Shown piece after piece: positions 43,061 through 54,350 of a DNA stretch of 64,000 nucleotides. Both the position numbers and the translations under genes were made by a program. A model generated the notes under the pieces. That model searched no databases, was not told the DNA's origin, and saw nothing but the letters and a program-made list of their open reading frames with translations. How positions within the stretch are numbered: the first letter of the stretch is position 1; every line of letters starts with the position of its first letter. The DNA lies in contig NC_062219.1 of assembly GCF_902686445.1 (NCBI RefSeq), positions 146,612,057 to 146,676,056 on the forward strand. The letters run 5' to 3'. The DNA comes from Sciurus carolinensis (taxonomy: Eukaryota; Chordata; Mammalia; Rodentia; Sciuridae).

Positions 43061-43460
43061 TGCTTATAGTTTGTCCCAAAAAACTCACAGAAATTTAATC
43101 ACCAGTAGGTGATATTAAGAGGTGGGACCAGGTGGGACCTCAAAGAAGTGATCAGAGTTCTGCTCTCAGGAGTGGACTGGTATTGATGGATTGATCGATT
43201 GATGGGTTTAATAGATTAGTAGGCTAATGGGTTATCTTGAGAGTTGGGTCTGCTCTAAAAGCCAGTTTGGCGAGGTCTCTCACACTCTCGGCAGCTTTGT
43301 GACACCTGAGCCTCCTCAGGACTCTGCTAGCAAGATGGTCATCATCCCGAGGCAGCCCCTGGACATCCACCAGAGCCCTAAGCCAAAGCAAAACTCTTTC
43401 TCCTTAGCTCCCTCAGTCAGTCTGTGGCCCTGTTACTTGCAACAAAAGTCATAAGCTAGT
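43061..43460 (+). mobile_element. MaLR solo LTR (MST/MLT1-like)
   Basis: Starts 'tgcttatagtttgtcccaaa', then 'gaggtgggaccaggtgggac', 'ttgatggattgatcgattga', 'tgggtttaatagattagtag', 'cagtcagtctgtggccctgt', ending 'caacaaaagtcataagcta'. The 'gattgatcgattgatgggtt' part is characteristic of the family. Confidence 0.8.
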
Positions 43461-43943
43461 GGTAAATGCACGTCTTTCTGCATCCGTTCTTTCCTCAGGA
43501 TCTCCGTTTTCTCCGGGCTCACTTTACTCTGTTGCTTTTGTGGCCTGGAGTTAAATCTTCACTGTCAATTGTCAAAAAAATTTTTTTGGTTTTTAATTAA
43601 AATATTTATGTCTACCACTGAAATTGCATCCTCCATTGAAACCTCAGTTTTAAAATACGCTATTTATTATATTTCTTTTTTCAAAATTCTTAATATTTAA
43701 ATTTTTCACTTATTATTTTTTCATTTCGATTTTTCGTTTTCTTGTATTTTCTTTTTTATACTTGTCTGATTTTTAAATATATGAATATGATTTTCTATCC
43801 TTCTGAGGATTGCAAACATATCTATTTTTAAGGTCTTTTCAGAATGTACTTCACGAGTATCCAGAATCAATGTATTTTCTGATGGTCAATTTTGGAAGCT
43901 GTTTTATTGATTGATGTTTTGAATTCCGGACTTTAGGCTAGTC
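43461..43943. other. AT-rich unique sequence, no gene seen
   Basis: Strongly AT-rich from 43560 to 43760. No recognised repeat. Confidence 0.4.
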
Positions 43944-44215
43944 TTACGTGGGACACTTTCTCCCCTTATCCTTCTTGCTGGGCCTGCCCTCCCTCCCTCC
44001 CTCCAGCGGTTTGTGGTGGCCTCCATCCCGCTTCACATCAAAGTCAGACAGGCCACCCCTGCCCTTGACAGTGTGAATGATCTCGAAGACGTAGGTGGCA
44101 CCTCGCCTCAGTCTGAGAGTGGTGTCTCTGCCATCTCTTTCCCCAGAGGTGCAGTATTTCATACGCTGTTCCAGCAGAGAGCATTTTCCAGTGTATTTTT
44201 TCTGGAGTCAAAGAG
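43944..44215 (-). pseudogene. Unidentified protein-like segment, possible pseudogene or exon
   Basis: On the minus strand, about 44206 to 44010 reads without stops. The residues are protein-like: KYTGKCSLLEQRMKYC, then GERDGRDTTLRLRRGATYVF, then EIIHTVKGRGGLSDFDVKRD, with two cysteines and no low complexity. Just upstream, a stop appears in frame, while the residues LFDS continue sensibly one phase away, as if there had been a frameshift. Downstream it runs into a (GGGA)n stretch. I do not recognise the family. TYVFEI resembles a fibronectin type III strand, but this is only an impression. It may equally be chance. Confidence 0.25.
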
Positions 44216-45674
44216 CCCAGCATGGCTTCCAGCAGAGAGCCTGTCCCCTCCCTCTTTCTGTATGTACTTGCTCTTAGTTCCACTTGCCTCTGGGAGCTGA
44301 ATTTCTGTCATCCGTAATGCTCGAATTCCTGTGCTCAGTGGTCAGTGGCTTTACTTCTTGATTATTATTTATTTTGCTTTGGTCATGCTCTTGATCAGTG
44401 GAGATGTCAGTGGCCCTGACTGTTTGGACCAAAACGATGTCTGGCTGCTTGTGGCAGATATTTTTTTGCATTTACTAAAATCTGCTTTCTGTTTTCAGGG
44501 CTCAGTACTACTCTCCTTTGCGATTAGGTGTAGACGTGGCTGAGTCATGGCCAAGGAGTGTGGACAGAAGCAGCACTGACATCTTGCTCCATGCCTTCTC
44601 TTCCCTCTAGTCATTGGCTGGAGGTGAAGATTCTGAGATGCTATGGGATGGAGGAGCCCCCAGATGGGAGGAGCCCGGTTCCCTGAATCACTGCACAGAA
44701 GGCAGTCCCCTGGACAGCTGGTCAACCCTTCCTTGAGTGAGAAGCAAATCCTCACTGCATTCTACCACTGAATTGCAGTTCACCTGTTACAGCAGCTAGC
44801 ATCACCCTTAACCAATGCACAAGGTCTTCCTAGCTTTGTTTTAGCAGTTTGCATATTTCTAACTTTCTGTTTTCCTATTTCCTATTGCTGCTGTCTACGG
44901 CCATACCACCCCAAACACACCAAATCTCCTCTGCAAACTGCTGCTATGCATTTGGAAGAGAAGAGTCTGATCATACAGTTTGAGTCATCTCTACAAAACA
45001 TTTTCTATTCCCCATTAAGACAAGTGTCAGTCATATGGAAACATGAGCTGGTGTTGTCATTGGAAACCTCTGGTTATTTTGCATATCTGAACGTCACCTC
45101 TGGCTGTCCAACGCACTACCCCTGCGGCAAGGCCTCACTTAGCAGTTCCTGATTCCTGGGCTGTTATATCAGGAAGCAGCCAGTAACAGACTCTTTAACA
45201 CAAATCAATCAGCTTCAAGCTGCTCAGCAAACCCCTTTCCTGTCTGCAATCGCCACCAGCGGCTAGTTCAGAGTGGCCCCCAAGGTAGAGTTCGTCTAAA
45301 TACAGTAGGCACTCCCGATGAATATTTAAGCAGCTTCTATTTAACCAAGCGCTGAGTGGTGGCGGAGAGCCGCCCTGTTTTACTAGAAGTAGAGAGAGGC
45401 CTGAGTCATCTTGACCACTCTCAGGGTAGTTTCTCCCGCGTGGCTTGAACATATGTCTGCCCCTCCTTTTCTGCACTGTGGCATTTCAAGAGCATACTAA
45501 ATATGTCATCCAAAATTTTTGTTTAGAAATGACAGCAGAAGCAAATGCCCCTGCCTGTCAAATCTGATTTGGTCACAGAGCAGCTCCTGCTGGGGTCTTT
45601 TGAAGCCAGACTCTCCTCCCTTCCACAAGTTTGCTTCCCAATGTTGGCATCCTTGCACTGGAGTTTTGGGGGGT
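44216..45674. other. Unique sequence, no gene seen
   Basis: A 15-base word 'ttccagcagagagc' occurs twice near 44169 and 44228. Opposed frames of 60-95 codons overlap. Nothing else is recognised. Confidence 0.4.
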
Positions 45675-45894
45675 TTGTGTTTTGTTTTGTTTCTGTACCA
45701 GGGGTTGAAACCAGGGGCACTTAAACACTGAGCCACATCCCCAGCCCATTTTTATTTTTTATTTTGAGACAGAGTCTCACTAAGTGGCTCAGGGCCTTGC
45801 TAAGTTGCTGAGACTGGTCATGAACTGGTCACCCCACTGCCTCAGCCTCCTGAGTGGCTGGGATTACAGGCGTGCACCGCCGTGCACCGCCCTA
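45675..45894 (-). mobile_element. B1-dID SINE
   Basis: Plus-strand text: (GTTTT)n, 'gtaccaggggttgaaaccag', 'acactgagccacatccccag', 'ttttgagacagagtctcact', 'cagcctcctgagtggctggg', 'attacaggcgtgcaccgccg' and a short repeat of 'gtgcaccgcc'. Confidence 0.93.
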
Positions 45895-46200
45895 CTTCCC
45901 TACGATTTTGCTGACCATCTCACTCTGAGATCCTCCCTACCTTGGGGGCCGCTAGATTAGAACAGGACATATTATCTGGTGGTGCTATCACCGGAGGTTT
46001 CCCATAATCTTCTCTTTGCATTTTCCTGTGAAGCATGTATTTATTTTTAATTTTCACACATCTCTTTCCTTTGAGCTCCTCACAGCCTTTCTTACCTAAT
46101 TTTGTTGTGGTTCAGTCCTTCACTTGTTTCAGGGAACCCTGACCAGGTTGGGACATCTTTAGAGATCTGTGCTTTTGTGTTTATATGAACTTTTCTTCTT
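45895..46200. other. Unique sequence, no gene seen
   Basis: Short spacer between two SINEs. Nothing is recognised. Confidence 0.35.
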
Positions 46201-46287
46201 TATTTTCCTTTTAGTGGTGGGGACTAAACCCAGGACCTTGGGCATGCTAAGCAAGCATTCTACCGCTGAGTTACGACCCCAGCCCTT
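46201..46287 (-). mobile_element. ID SINE
   Basis: Plus-strand text: 'tagtggtggggactaaaccc', 'aggaccttgggcatgctaag', 'caagcattctaccgctgagt', 'tacgaccccagccc'. Confidence 0.88.
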
Positions 46288-48700
46288 TGTGTGAACTCTT
46301 TTGGAGAAGAAAGTACTTATATTTTATTTGATTCTCAAAATTAACTGGGCCCAAGGAAGTTTAAAGACTGTTATCATGATCTAACTATTTTTCCTCTGCA
46401 GCATCCTGGAAGAATGGGATGGGGAAAGCTCTTAGGGCCAGTTATTCTAGTTAGACCAAGCCTTGATTTTGTTGGGTGTTTCTGTGAACTGTAAAAAGAA
46501 AAATGCTGGATATTTAAACCAAAAGCCTTGAACTTTCTGTATTTGATAGCAAGGGGGAAAAAAATCAAGAGCAAGGTTGAAGGTTTAAGACCCAAATATA
46601 ATTCCTGTTCTGCTTCAATTGTGATAAAACCTCCTCAATTTTGAATTCAGAATTCAGGTGAGAGGAAAAGGCCAGTAGAATAATGGAGGGAAGAACTATC
46701 TCTGGAAAGCTCTGTTGGAATGACTTAAAAATCCTAATTCCAATTTTAAAGTATAATTGCAATCATTTTATTACATGCATTGCATAATTAAAAATATAAA
46801 TGGTTACTAATAAAGGAGAATGAGAGAAGTTAATGAAGAGATTAAACCTCAAGTAATGATATTAATCAGTCCCAAGCCTTCAGTAGTATAAAAGCGTTAG
46901 CTCCTTTTATGGAACATTTATTAAGGGAACTTTTGTTTCAGTCACAGAATCTCCTGCCACTAACTTGATGAGAGGTCACCCCGCTCCCCACATCCCAATG
47001 GCTCATTCAGCTTTTCCTGTGGAGTGCTGTGTTCATTTTCCGTTTTCTTGACTTCTTGCTGTCTGTCCTCGCTGTGTGTCCGCAGAGCTCTGTAATTTTC
47101 TTTCTTCCCTCTGGGCGTTTGTTAGTGACCCTGTTCAAATCAACCCTAAAAAGTGCCTGATCGTTTCTGGTAACTTAGGCGCTGGTTGGAGCTTGCGTCC
47201 CGCCACACACCGGCAGCTGCAGGCCAGGTCTCACCAGAGCCTGAGGTTTCTGAGGCTCCATCTGCCTGCAAACTCTCCACAGCTACCGTGCTTCCCCCTG
47301 CCCCGGGGGCTGCTCTGTCCGTCTGTCTGTCCATCTGTGCATCTGCCTTGAGGGCTTTCTCCAGTCCTGTCCCTGTCCCCATAGAAGCCCAGGACATCTC
47401 ACAGACAGACCAGAGAAGGAAAACTCCCTGGCAAGTCCCAGATTCCATTTTACCCAGGTAGTTTCCTCCCCTTCTTGGCTCAGAAGTTTGTAGGATTTAC
47501 TGACAAGATTATTCTTATTCTCTTGTCAGTCTTGCTTTCTATACTTCGCTATCAGCTGAGTATTAACATCACCAAAGTCAGGAAACCCTCGAAATGGAGG
47601 AGAGGCCCAGAGGCCAATGAATCCTTGAACTGGATAATCAGGCTCTGAATAATCAGGATCAGACTCCACGGAAAACAGCCCCGCCCCCGCCCCTGCTGGG
47701 AGCCAAGGGCAAGGCCAAGCCCGAAACTCCCCACGCGGGAGATCCCCCAGCCCTGCCCTGCGTTGGGGACTGCAAACACAAGTCCCCTTCAGTCCAGACA
47801 CATCCATCCCCACGCTGAGCAAATTTTCTGGACTTGAGTATGAAAATCACTGACAGCATAAGCTGGCTCCACGTCTCTCCGAGTTTGCTCCCATGAACAG
47901 ACTTTACATCTGCTGGCAAAGCCAGCGAGGGGCACTGGGAGACGGGCATTGGAAACCACATTTTTTGGCTCATTAACGCCATTCTACCCATGTTGTCTCC
48001 TTGTCATTCAACCTATTTTCAAGCCGTTTTCTCAATGGTGCTCTTCAGGGAGGTTGGGCATGGGTTTTGCTAGGAACTGGATCGTGTCCATAAATCCCAT
48101 CAAGGCTGGCTTATTCTTGGGCTCTGGCAACGTTTGAATGGCTCTTCCACCTTTGTGGGCTCCATACAAAGCCCGCTGTGCAGAGTTTGCCCATGAACCA
48201 AGATGTTTATTTCATCTCCTTTCTGAAGTCATGGGTGAGACAACGTCGCTCCCAATTGGGAGCAGGATCTGTTTCCACCTCACAGCAAACAGCCACCACA
48301 AATATGTGCAAACTCAAAGATCCCTTTGGATGTCTTCCCTGCCCCAGCCACTTGGAGACAAGCAAGAGGCACAGCGTGCTTGAAAGCCCAGAAAAACGTG
48401 CCTGAATTGGAGTGATCCTCATTAACTAGAGTACCTTGAGAATTCCATCACTCCAAGTCCGAAAAGAAACAGCGGACTGGATCGGTAGACCGAGAAAGCA
48501 GGGATTTCCTTTTCTTTTTCAGAGGCGATGTGGATGGCGGAAGGCACCAGGTGGTTGTCCAGGCTGTGGCTACCGTTCCGTCCGTGCGATTTCCAGCCTT
48601 TCCCCCTGTGACCTCCTAAGCAGTCTTCTCAGGCAGCGGTACTACGGACATTACGTCTAGCAGAGAAGAGTCCATGTCCAAAACCGATCCCTGTCTCTTT
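46288..48700. other. Long unique block, no gene supported
   Basis: About 46740-46960 is AT-rich and homeodomain-word-rich ('cattttattacatgcattgc', 'ataattaaaaat') and may be conserved non-coding. From 47040 to 48660, GC is moderate. Frames of 75-110 codons overlap on both strands with no recognised domain. Confidence 0.45.
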
Positions 48701-48708
48701 CTTTTCCA

Positions 48709-48990
48709 GGGTTTTGTTTGGTTGGTTGGTTTGACTTAATTTGGTTTTGTTTTTCGGGTTTTTTGTTGTTGTTGCTTTTTGGTTTTGGTACTGAGGAATG
48801 AACCCAGGGGTGCTTAACTAGGGGTGCTTGATCACATCTCCAACCCCTTTTATATTTTATTTAGAGACAGGGTCTCGCTGAGTTGCTCAGTGTCTCACTA
48901 AGTTGCTGAGGCTGGCTTTGAATTCATCATCCTCCTGCCTCAGCCTCCCACGCCTCTGAGATTACAGGCATGTGCCACCATACCTGACCT
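48709..48990 (-). mobile_element. B1-dID SINE with GT-rich simple repeat
   Basis: A (GGTT)n/(GTT)n run at 48715-48790 is followed by 'ggtactgaggaatgaaccca', 'tttagagacagggtctcgct', 'aagttgctgaggctggcttt', 'gattacaggcatgtgccacc'. The ID half has a small internal duplication of 'aggggtgctt'. Confidence 0.88.
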
Positions 48991-49034
48991 GATTTGTTGT
49001 TGTTGTTGTTGCTGTTTTGGTTTGGTTTGGTTTG
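48991..49034. repeat. (GTT)n and (GGTTT)n microsatellite
   Basis: Five GTT units, then GCTGTTTT, then four GGTTT-type units, between two reversed SINE ends. Confidence 0.9.
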
Positions 49035-49100
49035 GTGATGCTGGGAATTCACCAGGGACTTGCATATTCCAGACAAACTTCACCACTGACCTTTTCTTCT
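49035..49100 (-). mobile_element. Degraded ID SINE
   Basis: Plus-strand text 'ggtgatgctgggaattcacc', 'agggacttgcatattccaga', 'caaacttcaccactgacc' follows a reversed ID element. The simple repeat before it is its former tail. Confidence 0.6.
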
Positions 49101-49329
49101 GGTGTCCTAACACTCTACCTGAGGACAAGCACATTCCCCAGAGTCCCCAGTGCCTAAAAGTTGTGTTGCTCTGTTGAAACATGACCTTGGAAAGGTGTTT
49201 CTCTTGATTTGGGTTGTGGTCTGAATATTAAGCATTACTGCCTGGTTAAAGGAGCAGAAGCATGTAATTCTGTGAGGGCTGAAAACAAAAATTCAACTCC
49301 TTAGGCAGCTGAGATATGAAGCTAAAGCT

Positions 49330-51478
49330 TTGGCCTGGGCAATTGGGCAAGAATGAAATAACAGCAATCTAGATTACAATCTCTATATTCAGATGTCATA
49401 ATCTTGGACATAAAAAAATCCTAAGGACTGCACTAAAACAACTGTTAGAACAAATAAAAGTTTAGCAAGGTTTCAGGATAAAAGATCAATATACAAAGAT
49501 CAATGTGTTTCTATGCATTAGCAAAGAGCAAACCAAAAATAAAAGTAAGGTGAAAATTCCACTTACAATAGCACCAAAGAGAAGAAAATACTTATGAATA
49601 TACTTAACAAAAAGGTATAAAACCTGTACTCTGAAGCCTACAAAACATCACTGAAAGAAATTAAGACCAAAAGAATGGAAAAACACTCTGTACTTATGAA
49701 TCAAAGACTTGATATTTTTTAAATGGCATGACTCCTCAATTTGATCAACAAATTCAAGCAATTCCTATCAAAATTCCAGTTGACTTCTTGCAGAAATTAA
49801 GAACATAAAAATTCATACCCAAATTCAAGGGTCCAAAAGAACAGTCAAAATGATCTTGAAAAAAAGGACAAAGTTGGAGAAGTCACACTTCCTGACTCCA
49901 ACACTTAAGACGAAGCTCCAGTAATTGAGCAATATGGTCCCAGTATAATAATAGATATACAGATCAAAAGAATAGAATTAAGGGCCCAGAAATAAACCTT
50001 CACATTTATAATAATTGACTTTCAATGGGTCACATTTGTGGTACTTGACTTTCTACAAGGATGTCGGGACCTTTCAAAGAAGTAAGAATAGCCTTTTCAA
50101 TAGATAATACTGGTAAGACTGGAGATATATATATCCATTTGCACAGGTATATGTAAAAAGAAAAGAAAATGAAGCTGGATCCCTACTGCATACCATGCAC
50201 AAATCAGAAGGATGAAAGACTTAAACATAAGAGCTAAAACTATAAAATTCCTTGAAAAAAACAGAGGTGCAAATTTTCAGGAATGGTTTCTTGGATATGC
50301 CATCAAAAACATGAGCAATTAAAGACAAGATAAGTGAAATGAGCATAATTAAAATTTTTGAAAACTTTTGTCCTTCCAAAGGCGCCATTAAGAAAATGAA
50401 AAGATAAACTAACAGAAAAGAGAAATTTTTGCAAATAATATATCCAATAAGGGACTTCTATTTCAAATATATGAAGAACTATTACAACTCAACTCTTAAA
50501 ATACAAACAACTCAAAAGTGGACACAAATATCAACAGACCTTTTTCCAAGAAAGATACACACACAGCCAATAAGCACATGAAGTGATGTTCAAAATCAGT
50601 TGTCATCAAGGAATGCAAATTGAACCACAACTAGATAACACTTCACACCCATCAAAATAGCCAGAATGATAAAAAGCAAACAATAACCAGAAAATAACAA
50701 ATGTCAACAAGGAAATGGAACCATGGGAACTTCTATCACTGCTAGTTAGACTATAAAATGATGCAGCTGCTTTGGAAAGCAGTCTGGTAGATCCTCAAAT
50801 GCTTAAGCATGAATTTACAATATGACCCAGAATCCACTCCCAAAATACGTTCCAAGATGAATGAAAACATATGTGTCCCACATAAACTTGAACACCAGTG
50901 TTCACAGCAACATTATTCCTCATAGGGAAGAGGCAGATGCAACCCAAATGTCCATCCATGGACAAATGGATATGTATGTTGTGGCATTTCCATCTAATGG
51001 AATGCTTTTTTGGAAATAAAAAAAAATTGAAATACTACTACAAGCTACAATATGGGTGAACTCTGAAAACAATACACTAAGTGAAGGAAGTCAGTCGCAT
51101 ACTATATGATTGCATTTATATAAAATGCCTCAAATGGGCAAATTTATAGAAACAGAAAGTATATTATTGGTTTTCCAGGGTGGGAAGGCTGAGAGAGGGA
51201 GATTGTGATGGGTATTGGCTACAAACTAAGGAATTTCTTTTTGGGGGGTTATAAAAAGGTTTTAAATTGCAATGCGGACTTCACAACTTTTTTATTTTGA
51301 GCCTGGGTCTTGCTGTTTCCCAGACTGGTCTCAAACTCCTGCCACTCAAGCCATCCTCCTGCCTCAGCCTCCTGAGTAGTTGGGACTAGGCATGCATCAT
51401 TGCACCCTGCTTTTACATTGTAAATGGGTGTATACTTTGTACCATATGTGAATTCTATCTCAATAAAACAATTTTTAG
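49330..51478 (+). mobile_element. L1M element: ORF2 remnant plus 3' UTR, about 2 kb
   Basis: Clear L1 order: 'caggataaaagatcaatata', 'tttctatgcattagcaaaga', 'acaatagcaccaaagagaag', 'aattcctatcaaaattccag', 'agatcaaaagaatagaatta', 'gtacttgactttctacaagg', 'ggaatgcaaattgaaccaca', 'caacccaaatgtccatccat', ending 'gtgaattctatctcaataaa'. Stops occur in every frame. No ORF1 or 5' UTR is present. A B1-like SINE interrupts the 3' UTR at 51288-51410. Confidence 0.93.
51288..51410 (-). mobile_element. B1-like SINE monomer without an ID half
   Basis: Plus-strand text 'tttttattttgagcctgggt', 'cagactggtctcaaactcct', 'gcctcagcctcctgagtagt', 'tgggactaggcatgcatcat'. It is a 7SL-derived monomer inserted in the L1 3' UTR. 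Confidence 0.8.
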
Positions 51479-51575
51479 GGCTGTGGACATAGCTCAGTGG
51501 TAGAACACCCCTGGGTTCAACCCCTGGGTTCAACAAAAATTAAATTAAATTTAAAAAAAATAAAGATACATGTTT
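51478..51575 (+). mobile_element. ID SINE at the end of the L1
   Basis: Reads 'ggctgtggacatagctcagt', 'ggtagaacacccctgggttc', 'aacccctgggttcaac' (the B-box region is locally duplicated) with an A/T-rich tail. It sits right at the L1 polyadenylation end, in what was its A tail. Confidence 0.85.
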
Positions 51576-52955
51576 AAAAAAAATACGGGATGAGCAGACT
51601 TGTCCAGGATGCTGCTGTTCCTGATAGTCCAGGTCTCTGACCCCCAAGCAGCTGAGGTTTCTTCCAGCCTCTGGGCCAAATGCATGCTGTGTTTGTAGTA
51701 AAATCAGTGGCAACCATATCTCATTGAAGGTTCTTATTCTCGTTCATGCCTTGAAAAACCTCCTGGTTTGTATAAAGAACAGTCCCATCTTTAGCTAATA
51801 AAGGCAAAAGTTGACTTTGTTGTTGTCATTATTTGTTTTGTTCCTGTGGCACGGAGAACAGGCATTCACAGATTGGACAACGAGTGCTTGCTAGACCTGA
51901 CTTCCTGTCTGGTGACCCAGCTCCCTGGAGACTTGAATCTCAAATAAATGTTTCTGTCCGTAGGCTGAGCTCCCAGCTGTGCAAATTGGTCACAGATGTA
52001 ATTGCATTTGCCCTCTGCCCTGGAAGAGAACATGCCTGTGGTTGGGGTTTAGTTGCCTCAGAATGAAAGACATTATTCCTGACTGAGTAACAGCCGTGAC
52101 GCCCAAATAAGCTGCCACAGGGACACGCCACAGTGTTGCCAGACGTACAGGACTGTTGCTACCCAGAATCCAGGGCTGGGCCGCCAGTTACCAAACTGGA
52201 GCATGTGACCAGCCAGTTAGGCCTAGTCATGAACCAAGTTCCCAATGGCTCCTCTAACCTCCAAACAAAACTCCAACCAGCCTTACCACTCCCCAAGGCC
52301 CACAGGACTGCAGAGAGCTCCAATTTCAAGTTTCTTGAACAGCAAGCAAGGGCAGCCCCAGGACATCCACTCTGCCAGGCCCCAGCTGCTAGAATCTAAT
52401 TAAAATAAACACAGTCACACACTGCCGAGCCCCGCCCAGTACCTCGGGGCCCTAACACAGGGCGGATTTATCCACATAACATTTCAGTAGTGCCTTGCAC
52501 AGAAACTCGACCCCAGAGACCTCAGCAGGAGGCAATGAACCTGAATTGGACACTTCTTTGGGCATCTGAAGCACAGCACAGGAAGGCTCTCTAGGAGGCT
52601 GAGTCGGGGCCAGTCTGCATCTCAGGGGAATGGAAAGGACCAGAAACTGCCTGACCATCCCTGAAGATGTCGGAAAAGATGATCCATCACCACAATTTCT
52701 CCAGCTTGCTTTGGAGAGACATGAATCAGGCAGCTAGGCCTTTAGTTCAGGAGTTGCTAGGCAGCAAACCTCCTTGACACCCAAGACTGGCTGAATGAAC
52801 TTCTGAACCAAGTTCACGGAACTTTCCTGTTCTGGAGGCTTGCTCTCCTAGAGGACTGACCAAGGGATACACGCGCTAAGCACAGGACTGAACTGGACTG
52901 AACTGGACTGCACTTTCTTATGTCACTTCCTGTGAGGAGTCTGGACGGGACGAGG
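51576..52955. other. Unique sequence, no gene seen
   Basis: A 10-base tandem 'gaactggact' is repeated about 2.5 times near 52886-52911. Short opposed frames without domains. Nothing else is recognised. Confidence 0.4.
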
Positions 52956-52959
52956 GGCT

Positions 52960-53120
52960 GCCAGGCGGTCAAGGCTGCTCTGCCACCGGCTGGCTCTGTG
53001 ACTTTGAGATTTCACCTGTGGTCCTCAACGTCTTCATTTGTAAATGGGGAAATAAAAGCCCACATTCCATAGTGTTGCTGGGAAACCGTGCAAGATGATT
53101 CGCATGAGGTGCTTTGAAGA
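52960..53120 (+). mobile_element. MIR SINE
   Basis: Reads 'ctgccaccggctggctctgt', 'gactttgagatttcacctgt', 'ttcatttgtaaatggggaaa', 'gtgcaagatgattcgcatga'. Plus-strand MIR. Confidence 0.75.
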
Positions 53121-53459
53121 GACCCAGGACTGTAGGAGAGAAGGAAGGGGTGGAGGAGAGGACTGGGGAAGGAGAGGAGAAAGCGGGAGGGACAGGGACA
53201 GGAACACTGTGCTGCCTGCTTGGGCTCCGTATGGGAGTTCTGAGGGCAACAGAACGGGAGAGAGGCAGACACCTGAGGGCTTTAAGAACTGGCTCACCTG
53301 GTGGCAGAAACTGAGAAGTCCCTGATCTGCCGCAAGCTGGAGAATCATGGAAAGCCATGGTATAATTCAGTCTGAGCCTGAGAACCAGGAGCTCTGACCT
53401 CTGGTGGCAGAGGACAGATGTCTCAGCTCAAGGAGAGAGAATTTGCCCCTCCTCTGGGT
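53121..53459. other. Unique sequence with a purine-rich stretch
   Basis: 53130-53215 is nearly all purine. Frames of up to 129 codons on the minus strand come from this skew. No gene is seen. Confidence 0.4.
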
Positions 53460-53690
53460 TGTGGTTTGTTAACTTAAAGTCCTTCAAAGGCTTGTGTGCT
53501 CAGGGCTTGGTCCCCAGCAGGTGGCGCTATAGGAGGTGGTTAAAACTGTAGGAGGCGGGGCCTAGTTTTAGGAAGTAGGAAACTGGGGGGCATGCCTGGC
53601 AAATATAACCTGTTCCTGGCCGGCCCTTCTCTCTCCCCTCCCCCTCCCCCCCCCCTCCCCTCCCCTCCTCGCCCCTCCCCTCCCCTCCTC

Positions 53691-53759
<69 letters not shown>

Positions 53760-53761
53760 CT

Positions 53762-53851
<90 letters not shown>

Positions 53852-53986
53852 GCCATGATGTCCTATCTCACCAGGGGCCTAAAAGACATGGAGCCAGCTG
53901 ACCATGGATTGAAACCTAAGAACTAAAAATAAACCTTCCTTCAAGTTATTTTCTGGGGTTTTTCGTTAGTGACAGAAAGCTAATGC
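53460..53986 (+). mobile_element. MaLR-type LTR with a large internal CT expansion
   Basis: Starts 'tgtggtttgttaacttaaag', 'ggcttggtccccagcaggtg', 'gaggcggggcctagttttag', 'ggggggcatgcctggcaaat'. After the CT array it continues 'cctgccatgatgtcctatct', 'caccaggggcctaaaagaca', 'agctgaccatggattgaaac', 'aaaaataaaccttccttcaa', ending 'gacagaaagctaatgc'. About 220 of its 527 bases are the simple repeat. Confidence 0.85.
53628..53850. repeat. CT/CCCT polypyrimidine array inside the LTR
   Basis: About 60 bases of CCCT/CCTCC units, then (CT)n for about 55 bases, a C9 run, and (CT)n to the end. One purine occurs in the whole run. The 88- and 109-codon frames over it are artefacts. Confidence 0.97.
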
Positions 53987-54179
53987 CCTCCGCATTTTTG
54001 TTTCACCTGGGCCATAAATGGGTGGGACGATGCCAAGCATCGGGGAGGGAGATCTTCTTTCCTCAGTCTGCTGATTCACATGCTCATTAATCTCTTCCAG
54101 TCACACTTAACAGAGCTTTTCCAGCTATCCCGGCATCCCTTAGCAATCTAGCCAACACATAAAATAACAACACAAGCTT
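53987..54179. other. Unique sequence, no gene seen
   Basis: Short spacer. Nothing is recognised. Confidence 0.35.
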
Positions 54180-54350
54180 AGTAGGTTCCAGGAGCTTTGC
54201 TTTGTACCTTTATCTGCATATTTTATTGAATTCCCTTGTCACTGGGGAATAGGTACGTTAATTATCCCTCTACTGTATTATGGAAGAGGAAACAGATTTA
54301 GCAAGACTGTACTAATTGGCCCAATGTCATGTTGGCAGAGTGTGGCAGTT
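54180..54350 (-). mobile_element. MIR SINE
   Basis: Reads 'taggttccaggagctttgct', 'attatccctctactgtatta', 'tggaagaggaaacagattta', 'ttggcccaatgtcatgttgg'. Reversed MIR. Confidence 0.75.

Noticed and set aside
49330..51478. Possible intact L1 retrotransposon
   Set aside because: Only the 3' part of ORF2 and the 3' UTR are present, with stops in all frames and a SINE insertion.
53527..53858. 88- and 109-codon frames over the CT array at 53.6-53.9 kb
   Set aside because: Same simple-repeat artefact, inside an LTR.
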